Shown: positions 25,520-33,346 of the stretch, one piece after another | Layout: every line of letters begins with the position of its first letter | How positions within the stretch are numbered: position 1 is the first letter of the stretch | NCBI GenBank assembly: GCA_030627405.1 | Contig: DAOUSD010000001.1 | Span: 1-54,907, forward strand | Direction: 5' to 3' | Length of the DNA stretch: 54,907 bases | Source of the DNA: Deltaproteobacteria bacterium | Lineage (GTDB): Bacteria; Desulfobacterota; Desulfobacteria; Desulfobacterales; ETH-SRB1 | Made by a program: the position numbers and the translations under genes | Notes under the pieces: generated by a model | Told to the model about the DNA's origin: nothing | Seen by the model: the letters and a program-made list of their open reading frames with translations, nothing else | Database searches by the model: none

Positions 25520-27289
25520 TTATTTCAAATACTGTTTAAGCAATCTTTTAACCACATAAGCCATACTAGGCAGAATATTAGCAGCAGCCGACTCATTAGC
25601 CTCTGAAGTGGTTGTGTAGGCATTTAATTGCTGCATATAAGTTTTATAATAAGTTCCATCCGAATCTTTCTCGAATATGAAAGTATCTTTAATAAACCCG
25701 GATTCACTCAAAATGTAATTGTCTTCTTTCCTGAATTCTTTTATGTGACGAATCGGTATTTTCATCGGCTTTAATCCAATATGGAAAGAAACAAATGAAG
25801 GATCACATTCAATAAATATTTTCTTGGCACCAATGAACTTATTTTTTAATTGATCAATATTATCAGAAGGAAGCATGGAATTAAAAATACAATCGGTGAT
25901 GAATATTTTCTGATTCTTAATCTTAGCATACAAGGCAAGAAAATTGTAATCGGTATTTTTGCTATTCGTACTGGTTATTTTGATGTAAATAAAGTCGTAA
26001 CTGTCCGTGAAATCGTAATCTTTCCAGTATTTTAAGTTATCTCTGTTGAATATCTCGCTGTCTGAATAAACTCCTATTGGGAATAGGTGGGTGAAGCCGT
26101 AAACTATGGCATCTAATCGGTTTGGTGATTTTTCTCCTGGCTTTCCAGTATATAGTGCCATTTCTGTTTCTGCATCGGGAAATCCACCAACATGACTTAT
26201 TTTACCATTGTCGTATAAAGCCGAAATCGGTTCCGCTCTCAAGAGCTTACCTTTAGTGGCATGAATACCTTTTACTGGAATATTTTCATTAACAATCTGT
26301 ATAGTGTGCCGAATTAGGTCTCCGCCAGCATTCGTTTCAGCTACAACCCATGTTGCTCTATATTTCAAATAAAGATCGCACACTATTTTAGACCATTCTT
26401 TTGGCGAGTACGTTCCTGATTTATCTTCAAGCAAATAGCCTCTGCCGTCAAATCCTTTGGCGCAAACGGCAATCCCTGTCTCATCTGAAGTTATTTTAGC
26501 TGTCGTCGCAGGATCAACAGCAATCACTATTTCTTTTAGTTCTGGCCTATTAACTAACCTATATTTATTAAAATTAGCTTCTGAGAATAAAGACCCTTCT
26601 TCTACATCTGCAAAATCGCCTTTATAGAAACGTTTCCTTTCTTCTGCCGGAAGCTCAGATAGCATTTCAATGTATTCTTTGTCGATATTAGCCTCATTGT
26701 CGATAGGATTCATCTTCATGTAGCAATACTGCTCAGGATGCTTAATAAGTGTCTTATCTCTTGGGTCAATCTGCTCGACGAATAATTTGTAGCACCAGTG
26801 AAGTTTTGAGGGTGGATTGAGGTCAAGGAATATGCGATTTGTCAATCCAGATTTTTGAGCAAGACGAGTTTTTAGTATTGTGTAGGTAGTGTATGTGAGC
26901 TGCGAAACTTCATTCATCCATATCGTACTCAGTTCTATACCAAGTACTTTGTCTAATCCGCGAGCATCATCAGCACCTACAAAATGTATTTCGGAGCCAT
27001 TCGAGAAACGAGCAAACCAATCTTGTAAGTTTAATTTATATTCAACATTCATTAATTGGCAAACGTCCTTGAAGGTTTCATTTACAATTGACCTTTTTAT
27101 GTCTGAGAAATGTAGCCTAACGATTAAATGCCTGGACTTCTTTTTTAAAGCTCTGAACACAATAAAGAACATTATTATGAATGATTTTCCACTACGGCTT
27201 CCGCCATAAAGCATTGTGTATCTGTGAGTTAGCATTAAATTTAATGCAACTTCCTGCGTAGGATTATTCTTAAAACTAATTTCTCCCAT
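25520..27289 (-). CDS. Terminase large subunit with an extra C-terminal domain, 589 aa
   Basis: This ATP-driven packaging motor and nuclease has Walker A YGGSRSGKS (residues 28-36), Walker B-like TIWMNEVS, nuclease start VIAVDPATT and a later Asp in NRLDAIVYGF (about 393). A normal terminase ends soon after this. About 165 residues follow that themselves look like an RNase H-type strand pattern (DYNFLALYAKI, KIFITDCIF, KIFIECDPS). I chose ATG 27289 over an earlier in-frame ATG (27325) that lies inside the HNH frame. Confidence 0.9.
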   Translation of the reverse strand: MGEISFKNNPTQEVALNLMLTHRYTMLYGGSRSGKSFIIMFFIVFRALKKKSRHLIVRLHFSDIKRSIVNETFKDVCQLMNVEYKLNLQDWFARFSNGSEIHFVGADDARGLDKVLGIELSTIWMNEVSQLTYTTYTILKTRLAQKSGLTNRIFLDLNPPSKLHWCYKLFVEQIDPRDKTLIKHPEQYCYMKMNPIDNEANIDKEYIEMLSELPAEERKRFYKGDFADVEEGSLFSEANFNKYRLVNRPELKEIVIAVDPATTAKITSDETGIAVCAKGFDGRGYLLEDKSGTYSPKEWSKIVCDLYLKYRATWVVAETNAGGDLIRHTIQIVNENIPVKGIHATKGKLLRAEPISALYDNGKISHVGGFPDAETEMALYTGKPGEKSPNRLDAIVYGFTHLFPIGVYSDSEIFNRDNLKYWKDYDFTDSYDFIYIKITSTNSKNTDYNFLALYAKIKNQKIFITDCIFNSMLPSDNIDQLKNKFIGAKKIFIECDPSFVSFHIGLKPMKIPIRHIKEFRKEDNYILSESGFIKDTFIFEKDSDGTYYKTYMQQLNAYTTTSEANESAAANILPSMAYVVKRLLKQYLK

Positions 27290-27994
27290 TGTAGTCTGAT
27301 TTATATTCCCAAATATTACCACCAACTGTTTTATACTTTCCTTTACAGCATTTGGCTATGCCGCTTGCGTCTAATCCCGTCTGTCTATGGGCATCCATTA
27401 TTCCTTCGTATTCAGATACTAAAGTTCCATTTATTGTTAATTTCACTATGGGCATACTAAGGTGATGATCTTTTCCAAATTTACCAGTGCATGAGCCAAT
27501 TCTTAAACCTGTATCGAATGCGTGCTTGTTGTTTTCTGAATGAGTAGCTTTCTCTAAATTAAGATAAAAGTTATTGGTTTTTATACTATCAATATGATTC
27601 GTTGTTTTTTTGTTTTCTGGATTATCGAGGAATGATCCTGCCACTATAATGAATGCACGTTTGATTTATTATCAGCCCCATTAACATTAATTCCAACTAT
27701 CATATAGTTATCGTTAAAATTAGTAACTCTAAGTATTCTACCTTTCATGGCATGCCATACCTTGCCATTCCATGCATCCCTACCAAGGCTCTTAACGCGA
27801 CCAAAATTAGATACACAATAAAATCCTTCAAACTCCTTCACATCCCTCCATTCTTCCTCAATTCCAAACCAAACTTTAGCTGCTCTAATTAAAACAGGTA
27901 AAAACTCATTTTGATTTCTTCCGGTATCAAACATTTTACGGAACCATCCTGAATAGATCTTAGCAATTTCTTCTTCTTTAAACTTTGATTTCAT
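27276..27994 (-). pseudogene. NUMOD4-HNH-NUMOD1 homing endonuclease, frameshifted
   Basis: The first frame (27994-27644) has NUMOD4 (WRDVKEFEGFYCVSNFGRVK) and stops at VHSL. The second frame, 27644-27276, continues at FIIVAGSFLDNPENK, with the HNH core NHIDSIKTNN...HSENNKHAF, then a NUMOD1 block (GIAKCCKGKYKTVGGNIWEY). In family members these are one protein, so about one base is gained or lost near 27650. It lies between small genes and terminase, overlapping the terminase 5' end. Confidence 0.8.
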
Positions 27995-28026
27995 TCTATC
28001 GTTTTTTATTATACGTTATTAAAAGA

Positions 28027-28082
28027 ATTGGAGCAGGAACGTAGAGACCTCTTGCGATCCGCCGCTAAGCGAATACTCCAAT
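28027..28082 (-). other. Inverted repeat in the HNH gene leader
   Basis: Arms ATTGGAG (28027-28033) and CTCCAAT (28076-28082) enclose a GC-rich stretch with further local pairing. It would form the 5' leader of the HNH transcript if the promoter just upstream is used. Confidence 0.4.
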
Positions 28083-28083
28083 C

Positions 28084-28114
28084 CAAAGATACAAAATATT
28101 TTAATACCTACATG
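28084..28114 (-). promoter_or_regulatory. Promoter candidate before the HNH gene
   Basis: The minus-strand -7 element TATCTTTG is at 28084-28091, with a poor -33 match (CATG) 19 bases upstream. It overlaps the end of the upstream 52-residue gene. Confidence 0.4.
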
Positions 28115-28259
28115 GATTCCTTCGATGGTTCTTCCTATTCTGTAATGTCCGGTTATGCAATTTATTTACCTGTATTGCCAATTCATCAATAGCAATAGAA
28201 GTATCTTTGAATGCTCTCTGTATGTGTATCGTTACTGAATCAATCTCTTTTAGCCCCAT
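28101..28259 (-). CDS. Small protein, 52 aa
   Basis: The start is ATG at 28259 and the stop at 28101-28103. It begins MGLKEIDSVTIHIQRAF and ends in a basic tail (NRKNHRRNPCRY). It is packed 13 bases from the next upstream gene. No family is recognised. Confidence 0.45.
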   Translation of the reverse strand: MGLKEIDSVTIHIQRAFKDTSIAIDELAIQVNKLHNRTLQNRKNHRRNPCRY

Positions 28260-28272
28260 TGGTTAGATTAAA

Positions 28273-28431
28273 TTATTCTATTTTCTTTTTTATTTCCACT
28301 TTTACTTTCTCAATATACTTGGAAAGATTTTCAAGTTCATATTCTGAGCAGTCATTGAATTGTCGTACGCTTTCCAATAATTTACGCATATTTAAAAACT
28401 CTTTTGATGGCGGTTCTGGTATTTTTTCCAT
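28273..28431 (-). CDS. Small helical protein, 52 aa
   Basis: The start is ATG at 28431, directly after the exonuclease gene stop, and the stop is at 28273-28275. The C-terminal half is a charged helix (YIEKVKVEIKKKIE). Function unknown; likely translated with the exonuclease. Confidence 0.5.
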   Translation of the reverse strand: MEKIPEPPSKEFLNMRKLLESVRQFNDCSEYELENLSKYIEKVKVEIKKKIE

Positions 28432-28433
28432 AA

Positions 28434-29018
28434 CTATTCAATTACTCTAAGTTTAACAAGTTCATCGAAACATCGTTTGGTTGCCTTAACGTCTTCCCCG
28501 GCATCGTGAGCAGGAAATTTCTCTTCAAACAATTTATCGTACAATTCCAGCAAGGTAGGAAATTTTAATCGATTAGAATCCTTTTGCTTTGCACCAATGA
28601 ATTTAATCGTTTTCATCATTGTGCAGATCCTTTTAGATTTATCCAAAGCAGAATCAGCCATTAAGGCGAAAGAATCAGGCATCGCCCGAAGTATGTTTGC
28701 CTTTATGATTGAAGTGTCGAAGTAGATATTGTGAGCAATAATCTTCTCAGCCTTTGTGCAATCAGATATGAACTCAATCAGTACATCATTGAAGTAATGT
28801 CCTTTTCTCAATGCTATGTCCTGAGTTATGCCATGTATTTTAGCAACTTCATCGGATATTACCCAATCTTCTGGAAAGATTATATAATCCTTTAATTCTC
28901 CTTCGAATAGCCATGCAATCTGTACTATGTTAGGGAAGCCTTCGTAATCTGTTTTGTAATTCAGTCCTTTTGGGACAAGCCCGGTTGTTTCTGTATCGAA
29001 TATTAATTCCTTAGTCAT
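28434..29018 (-). CDS. DEDDh 3'-5' exonuclease, DnaQ-like, 194 aa
   Basis: All exonuclease motifs are present: FDTETTG (Exo I, residues 7-13), AHNIYFD (Exo II, about 95-101) and HDAGEDVKAT (Exo III, about 170-180), with the His of the DEDDh subtype. It would remove nucleotides from DNA 3' ends, for proofreading, repair or host DNA recycling. It lies among small genes of the late module rather than with the replication genes. Confidence 0.85.
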   Translation of the reverse strand: MTKELIFDTETTGLVPKGLNYKTDYEGFPNIVQIAWLFEGELKDYIIFPEDWVISDEVAKIHGITQDIALRKGHYFNDVLIEFISDCTKAEKIIAHNIYFDTSIIKANILRAMPDSFALMADSALDKSKRICTMMKTIKFIGAKQKDSNRLKFPTLLELYDKLFEEKFPAHDAGEDVKATKRCFDELVKLRVIE

Positions 29019-29065
29019 AGATTTTATTTATAAGATTAAATTTTCAATCAATTTCTTTTAAGTCT

Positions 29066-29322
29066 TTAAAGTTTCTCTAATTCATCAATCAATACATTTA
29101 TCTCATATTGCAATGTTAAGATAATATCTTCCTTAAACTTCGTGACCTTTTCTGTAATGTATTTATTGCTGTGCTGGGTTTTATTAAAAGAATATTCCTG
29201 CTGCAAACATTCAATCCCATAAAGCCAACAGAAACAGAATCTTTTATGCTGGATATAACCTTTCCAATTTTGTTGATTCTCTCAATCAAATCTGCCACCA
29301 CTTTTGCGTTTTTGTATTTCAT
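29066..29322 (-). pseudogene. Small protein, apparently frameshifted
   Basis: From ATG at 29322 the frame begins MKYKNAKVVADLIERINKIG. It then runs on through unlikely sequence to a stop at 29116. A different frame carries a more natural continuation, HSNKYITEKVTKFKEDIIL then TLQYEINVLIDELEKL, to a stop at 29066, but has no start of its own. I infer one lost or gained base near 29260-29270, or a sequencing error. Confidence 0.4.
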
Positions 29323-29324
29323 GA

Positions 29325-29540
29325 TTATTTTAGTTTATTTTTAGACTTATCTCCAGGTTCAAAATCGATCAAGATCCCTTCAAAGTACTTGACAGGAACC
29401 TTATTTTCTTTTATTAATGATCGCCTCCATCTCCGGCAAGTGTCACCATCAACCTTTAGATATTCAGCCAAAAGTCCGATATTGCGGAAATTCCTTATTC
29501 TTCCTGATTCAAATATACTGCATGGGTTTGATTTAGGCAT
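29325..29540 (-). CDS. Putative DNA-binding small protein, 71 aa
   Basis: A segment NIGLLAEYLKVDGDTCRRWR has the spacing of a helix-turn-helix, and the C-terminus is basic. Its start ATG overlaps the stop of the preceding 31-residue frame. The family is not recognised. Confidence 0.5.
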   Translation of the reverse strand: MPKSNPCSIFESGRIRNFRNIGLLAEYLKVDGDTCRRWRRSLIKENKVPVKYFEGILIDFEPGDKSKNKLK

Positions 29541-29628
29541 TTATTCCAAGTTCTTTCCCGGTTAATGCAAAGTATAGGGTTTGGAGTTGGTGGACGTAAT
29601 GTATCCTTAGATCTGTTGGACAATACAT
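29533..29628 (-). CDS. Small protein, 31 aa
   Basis: It starts at ATG 29628 and stops at 29533-29535, where the stop overlaps the ATG of the next gene (ATGCCTAA arrangement). It begins MYCPTDLRIHYVHQLQTL. Coupling to the next gene is the main evidence. Confidence 0.4.
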   Translation of the reverse strand: MYCPTDLRIHYVHQLQTLYFALTGKELGINA

Positions 29629-29659
29629 GGTGTTATTTTTAAAAGTTTTATAGCAACTA

Positions 29660-30178
29660 TTACAATTCATCTCCTAAAGCATCCCATCCCTTTTTCCTGT
29701 CTCTGGCAAATAGCTCGATTCTGGGTAAGTCACCACAAAGCTCAACTATTTTATCAGCAAATATGTTTGGCTTCTTAGAATGTTGCTCATTTACTGCCTC
29801 AATGACTGATCTGATAGAATGACTAATTGGTTTAACTTTCCCTTTTGTTGCAATCAAGCAACATTCGGAACCTGCTCGCGTCCAGAAACCCATTCCGAAA
29901 AACATTTTCCAGAGTTTAGTTTTTTTAACCCAAACAAAACCGGTCATAGTTTTTAAAGTAAATCCCCATGCCTTGCATAAATCCAAAGCCTCTTGCGGCT
30001 GACTTCCAACCCACCACATAAATAGAATACAATTATCATCCGTATCCAACTCCATTTCTTTCATCTGTGCCAATGTCATTGTATTGTACTTTGCCGATGC
30101 TCCTGAAATCATAGAACCACCTGTGTTCTTGTTATTGAATGACCAAGGAGGATCTGCGTAGATTATTTGGTATTTCAT
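29660..30178 (-). CDS. MT-A70 family DNA N6-adenine methyltransferase, 172 aa
   Basis: This transfers methyl from SAM to adenine N6. The catalytic DPPW motif is at residues 9-12 (YADPPWSF). The SAM-binding region is supported by FMWWVGSQPQEALDLC and the late GSECCLIATKGK and HSKKPN blocks typical of MT-A70. No cognate restriction gene is visible, so self-protection against host restriction or regulation is likelier than a full R-M system. Confidence 0.88.
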   Translation of the reverse strand: MKYQIIYADPPWSFNNKNTGGSMISGASAKYNTMTLAQMKEMELDTDDNCILFMWWVGSQPQEALDLCKAWGFTLKTMTGFVWVKKTKLWKMFFGMGFWTRAGSECCLIATKGKVKPISHSIRSVIEAVNEQHSKKPNIFADKIVELCGDLPRIELFARDRKKGWDALGDEL

Positions 30179-30193
30179 GTTAGTTTAGATTCA

Positions 30194-30505
30194 TTAAATT
30201 CCTTTCCTGCGAAGTTCCTCAGTAGTTGCATTACCCTTAGCTCGCATTTGTTCCAATGCAAGAAATACTCCTTTTACCTCATCTGGGGTAAGTCCAGATT
30301 CAATAGATGCCCTTAATATCGTGATTGTTTCTTGGAATCTTTTTATCTCATTTGCAAAATAAAGTGAAATTTCAATCAAATCTGAATTCATACTGCCATT
30401 GCGATCAATATCCTTTCGTGAGCATAAATCAATTAATTCATCAATTGAATACAGACTTTCTCTTGGTTCAACTTTTTCAAGTTCGCTAATGCTTCTTTGT
30501 GTCAT
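30194..30505 (-). CDS. Small protein ending in a tape-measure fragment, 103 aa
   Basis: The start at 30505 (MTQRSISELEKVEPRES) is preferred over an earlier ATG that overlaps the neighbour. The N-terminal 70 residues are unique. The last 30 match the tape measure (residues about 295-325) at 23 of 30 positions by hand alignment, including DEVKGVFLALEQM and TTEELRR, and the DNA is clearly related too. The match then stops at KGI, cutting the conserved motif short. Confidence 0.65.
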   Translation of the reverse strand: MTQRSISELEKVEPRESLYSIDELIDLCSRKDIDRNGSMNSDLIEISLYFANEIKRFQETITILRASIESGLTPDEVKGVFLALEQMRAKGNATTEELRRKGI

Positions 30506-30521
30506 TTCTATAATTTTTAGT

Positions 30522-30752
30522 TTATTTAAAAAATTGCCACCACTTCTTATTTTTACTTGTATCCACCCCAAGTAGTGCAATGTTTGCAGCCACTAAGAAG
30601 TCGTCTTGCATCTTTTTCATCGCAAAATATCCGTCCCTTCTATACACATCTCTGGACATGCGCTTAAATGTTAAACTTAGTTTTGTTTGCGCTCCACTTA
30701 GCGTATTATGCCTTACGCCATCTCTTTGTTCTTGATTTAATAATAGTTTCAT
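30522..30752 (-). CDS. Small basic protein, 76 aa
   Basis: It begins MKLLLNQEQRDGVRHNTLSG, is basic throughout and ends in Trp-Trp-Gln. It is 17 bases upstream of the tape-measure-fragment gene. No family is recognised; possibly a nucleic-acid-binding protein. Confidence 0.5.
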   Translation of the reverse strand: MKLLLNQEQRDGVRHNTLSGAQTKLSLTFKRMSRDVYRRDGYFAMKKMQDDFLVAANIALLGVDTSKNKKWWQFFK

Positions 30753-30767
30753 TATTTAGTTTCTAAG

Positions 30768-31016
30768 TTAAAAAGGAAAAACACACCCACATTCCTTACA
30801 AAATGCACCATCTATCCTAGAAAATAGCACTACTTCTGACTGATCGCACTCATCACATTTACTCAGACGCCTAGCGACACCAATAGGGAGTAACTCATCC
30901 TTTTTCACGGTTGCGCTATGTTCTTTAATCGCATGTGCTAAATCAGATTTATTTGCACCTTCTGTCTCAATGAAGTTTTGTAGAATATATTCGTATTGTA
31001 ATAGTAGTAGTTTCAT
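30768..31016 (-). CDS. Zinc-ribbon protein, 82 aa
   Basis: A C-terminal CDECDQSEVV...CKECGC pattern gives four Cys in a ribbon, as in DksA/TraR-type or small phage regulators; the N-terminus is helical. It is the first gene after a strong promoter-like sequence (31037-31068) and so heads this small-gene cluster. Confidence 0.55.
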   Translation of the reverse strand: MKLLLLQYEYILQNFIETEGANKSDLAHAIKEHSATVKKDELLPIGVARRLSKCDECDQSEVVLFSRIDGAFCKECGCVFPF

Positions 31017-31036
31017 TATTCAAGTTTTAATACCAA

Positions 31037-31068
31037 CAAAGCTAATCAATCAAAAGAGTTAAATCAAA
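31037..31068 (-). promoter_or_regulatory. Bacteroidota-type promoter
   Basis: Leftward it reads TTTG, 20 bases, TAGCTTTG, a full match to TTTG/TAnnTTTG. It lies 20 bases before the zinc-ribbon gene start and should drive the small-gene/methyltransferase cluster. Confidence 0.65.
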
Positions 31069-31382
31069 TCAATAATATCTATCAAAGTAAAATCCCTATA
31101 GACAATACACACTCCGATTTTTTTTTACCGCGCGCCAAAACCGCAATCCATTTCTTCTACACACAAAAAGGAAAAGAATTTTTTTTCTGAAAAGCAAACA
31201 ATACGAAGAATATACTAATCTAACATCAATTTGGAATTATTCAATCTAATTAAGATACTTAAAACTAAGGAAGTGTTGAGAGGTTGCATGAAGGAGTGGA
31301 ATACCATAACTACTAATGAATATACAAGCCAATAGGACTAAAAGGGTTTTGAATTTGGGGGCGGTGGGGTACGTGTCCGGGC
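31069..31382. other. Intergenic region without a gene
   Basis: No frame with a plausible start is seen. Long T and A runs occur near 31115-31180, and a G-rich stretch with ACGTGTCCGGG at about 31355-31381 adjoins the GIY-YIG gene end. Confidence 0.5.
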
Positions 31383-31706
31383 TTACCTGTTTAATATTGA
31401 ATGAATGTGCTTAAGCTCGTTAATCGATGTGTTTCTGATCCTATCGGCGTTTAATATTACAACTCTGTTCTTATCTTTCGCGTTGCTGTTATACTCTGGC
31501 TTGTGTTTAAATATTAGTTCTTTCTCTTTGTTCTTTGCTTCGCGTTGTCCTGGCATTGAAAACATTTGAATATCACTGAACTTTCTATTTCTCCATGGAT
31601 GATCCTTTAATCGTTTGTAGATATTCTTTGAACATCCGATATAAACTATCTTGCCATCATCAATAAGGGAGTAAACAAAGTAAATGCCTTTCAATTCAAT
31701 ATACAT
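31383..31706 (-). CDS. GIY-YIG nuclease-domain protein, 107 aa
   Basis: A single GIY-YIG domain is seen: YFVYSLIDDGKIVYIGCSKN (residues about 9-28, the two motif strands), then YKRLKDH with the basic residue. A Glu in NKEKELIFKHKPEYN is placed as the family's metal ligand. It is short, with no DNA-recognition domain. It could be a stand-alone homing nuclease or a repair-type nuclease. It lies close to the small terminase, a usual site for such insertions. Confidence 0.75.
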   Translation of the reverse strand: MYIELKGIYFVYSLIDDGKIVYIGCSKNIYKRLKDHPWRNRKFSDIQMFSMPGQREAKNKEKELIFKHKPEYNSNAKDKNRVVILNADRIRNTSINELKHIHSILNR

Positions 31707-32145
31707 GTTATTTAATTTAGTGTACTTACAGATCGGAAGTTTGTCTTATAATATATATTGTGTTCATATATGTTAACTAGATTATTCCAGTTTTGGTCTA
31801 TTGTGTTGCATGTGAGCGCAATACAGCGAGCACGATAAACAATCTCCTGTCCTAATATAAATGTAAGGTAGGATTTAATTGTGTACTATACAAGTTCTTT
31901 ATGTGCTTCACGTTGATTTGTCAGTTTGTCAGGCGTATTTTGAACATGCCCGTTTACTTACAGTTTGACACAATAATAAGCGTTTTACTTACAGTCTGTT
32001 ATTTCGTTACCGTCTGGATAAAACAGTTTATTGTATTAGTCGCGCTTTTGCTTTCATGTGGTATATTAAACGCAAAACCGACCCACTAAATTAATAATGA
32101 GCCGGAAAACTTTAATTCAAACTATGATGAAAAACAAACGATATC
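31707..32145. other. Intergenic region with repeated TTACTTACAG
   Basis: This is about 440 bp between the small terminase and GIY-YIG genes. TTTACTTACAGT occurs at about 31951 and 31985 and TGTACTTACAGA near 31727. A weak rightward frame (from about 31945) would give a membrane peptide, but it has no support. No leftward gene is seen. Confidence 0.4.
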
Positions 32146-32643
32146 TTATTCCTCGTCTAATTTATCTTTTAACCCCTTATCCTGTACGTTAACTGATATG
32201 TTGGTGTTTGTGGCTGTTATCTCCTGCTTATCTGTTAAGCCTTCTAGCCTGGATACTATCAGAGGATTGAACGCCCCAACCATTGCACCTTCAAACCTTT
32301 GGGATGAAATTACATCGTGTATGTACTTAGCTATTACGGAAAAATGGAGGTCTTCTTCTACTTCTTTAATCTTCAAACCTTCTTTGAACTCGTTGAAGTA
32401 CTGAGAGTTAACTCCGAGATGAATGCAAAGCCCTTGATAAGTGTAAGGCGTTTCTAAGTCAACACTACATTTTTGTCCTGCGTTTGGCCCTGATTTGATA
32501 AAGTCTTGTTTCTGCCATGGGTTTAATCTACAGTGCTCAAAGTATTCGTTTGCGGCGTCGAACAGTTGTTGCGGTGATTTAAACTTTCTGGGTCTTCCTT
32601 GTTTCGGAGGTAATATGTCTTGAATGTCTTTTATTAGTTTCAT
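32146..32643 (-). CDS. Terminase small subunit, 165 aa
   Basis: This recognises the packaging site and loads the large subunit. The N-terminal basic block KQGRPRKFKSPQQLFDAAN and the helical HTH-like part (YTYQGLCIHLGVNSQYFNEF) are typical of phage small terminases of this group. I chose ATG 32643 over 32673 because it follows the promoter leader better. It is the first gene of the late module, though separated from the large subunit by about 5 kb of inserted small genes. Confidence 0.8.
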   Translation of the reverse strand: MKLIKDIQDILPPKQGRPRKFKSPQQLFDAANEYFEHCRLNPWQKQDFIKSGPNAGQKCSVDLETPYTYQGLCIHLGVNSQYFNEFKEGLKIKEVEEDLHFSVIAKYIHDVISSQRFEGAMVGAFNPLIVSRLEGLTDKQEITATNTNISVNVQDKGLKDKLDEE

Positions 32644-32670
32644 TGCTTTGTGTCTTTGTATTAAGCGATT

Positions 32671-32701
32671 CAAAGTTATAGCTAAAATTGATTACTACAA
32701 A
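32671..32701 (-). promoter_or_regulatory. Late promoter before the small terminase
   Basis: Leftward it reads TTTG, 19 bases, TAACTTTG, and shares ATTTTAnCTATAACTTTG with the portal promoter. Transcription would begin close to 32664, about 20 bases before the gene. Confidence 0.7.
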
Positions 32702-32725
32702 ATATATTATAGTTTTTCTTTATTG

Positions 32726-32756
32726 GGCGCTTCGCGCCGGGGAATTCTTTTTTTTC
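32726..32756 (+). terminator. Hairpin with T-run in the divergent region
   Basis: GGCGC TTC GCGCC is followed by GGGGAATTC and eight or nine T residues. No rightward gene lies upstream, so it may end a short transcript or act as an attenuator or insulator. Confidence 0.4.
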
Positions 32757-32939
32757 TTTTTTTCTTGTTGTCTCTATTGGGTAACGGTAGAACATTAATG
32801 TTGATCACTCGTTAAATAGTAAGATAGTATTATTCATGTGAAAATAGTATCATATTGTTGTTTGGTCCACTTCAATCACTTGATATTTAATAAATATTAT
32901 CTATGTTATTGCTTGAATTCTCTTTATTTCCAGCTAACG

Positions 32940-32957
32940 TTTATACATTTGTATAAA
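32940..32957. promoter_or_regulatory. Palindromic operator candidate
   Basis: TTTATACA TT TGTATAAA is an 8-bp-arm perfect inverted repeat just upstream of a -7-like TATTTTTG (32967-32974) on the plus strand. Placement suggests repressor control of the early module. Confidence 0.45.
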
Positions 32958-32980
32958 TATATTTTGTATTTTTGTTATGT

Positions 32981-33121
32981 GGGTATTGAGGTACTCGCAG
33001 TCGAAAGGCGGCACTTTCGAGGTCAAAGCCTCACTCTACCAAGAGAATAACAGGGACAGAAAGCGAAAACTGAAATATACGCTAAGCGCAGACCAGGAGC
33101 GGCAATCCTGCAGGAGTGAGA
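32981..33121 (+). ncRNA. Structured leader RNA candidate
   Basis: Several helices are visible: CGAAAG/CTTTCG (33002/33014), GAGG/CCTC (33019/33029), CTCT/AGAG (33034/33042), AGCG/CGCT (33062/33080), CAGGA/TCCTG (33094/33106). CTCACTC (33030-33036) can close with GAGTGAG (33114-33120). GC content is above its surroundings. A 63-residue frame (32977-33168) overlaps and is an alternative. A 21-residue frame lies at 33271-33336. Confidence 0.4.
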
Positions 33122-33346
33122 AAACAAAAGAATTCATTCCTATAAATGCAATAAACTGTTTAAATTGATTGTTATCAACTTGTACGCAACTACGATTCTA
33201 TCTATCTTGTTTTATAGCACAGCGTTTACGCATCGCATAAATAATTCAATGGTATTACTGGCACGCTGATATGGAAAATAAGACAATTGAATTTATAAGG
33301 TTTCAAGACCTTGACAGTCACAAATTAAACTTTTAAAATTATCATC

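Noticed and set aside
31730..31741. AGATCGGAAG resembles the start of a sequencing adapter
   Set aside because: Only ten bases match and the flanks continue as ordinary phage-like DNA, so chance is likelier than adapter read-through.
32936..32980. Another attC-like site (GCTAACG...TTTGTTATG) in the divergent region
   Set aside because: The match is to AT-rich sequence around the palindromic operator; no cassette or gene follows and the arms do not pair beyond a few bases.
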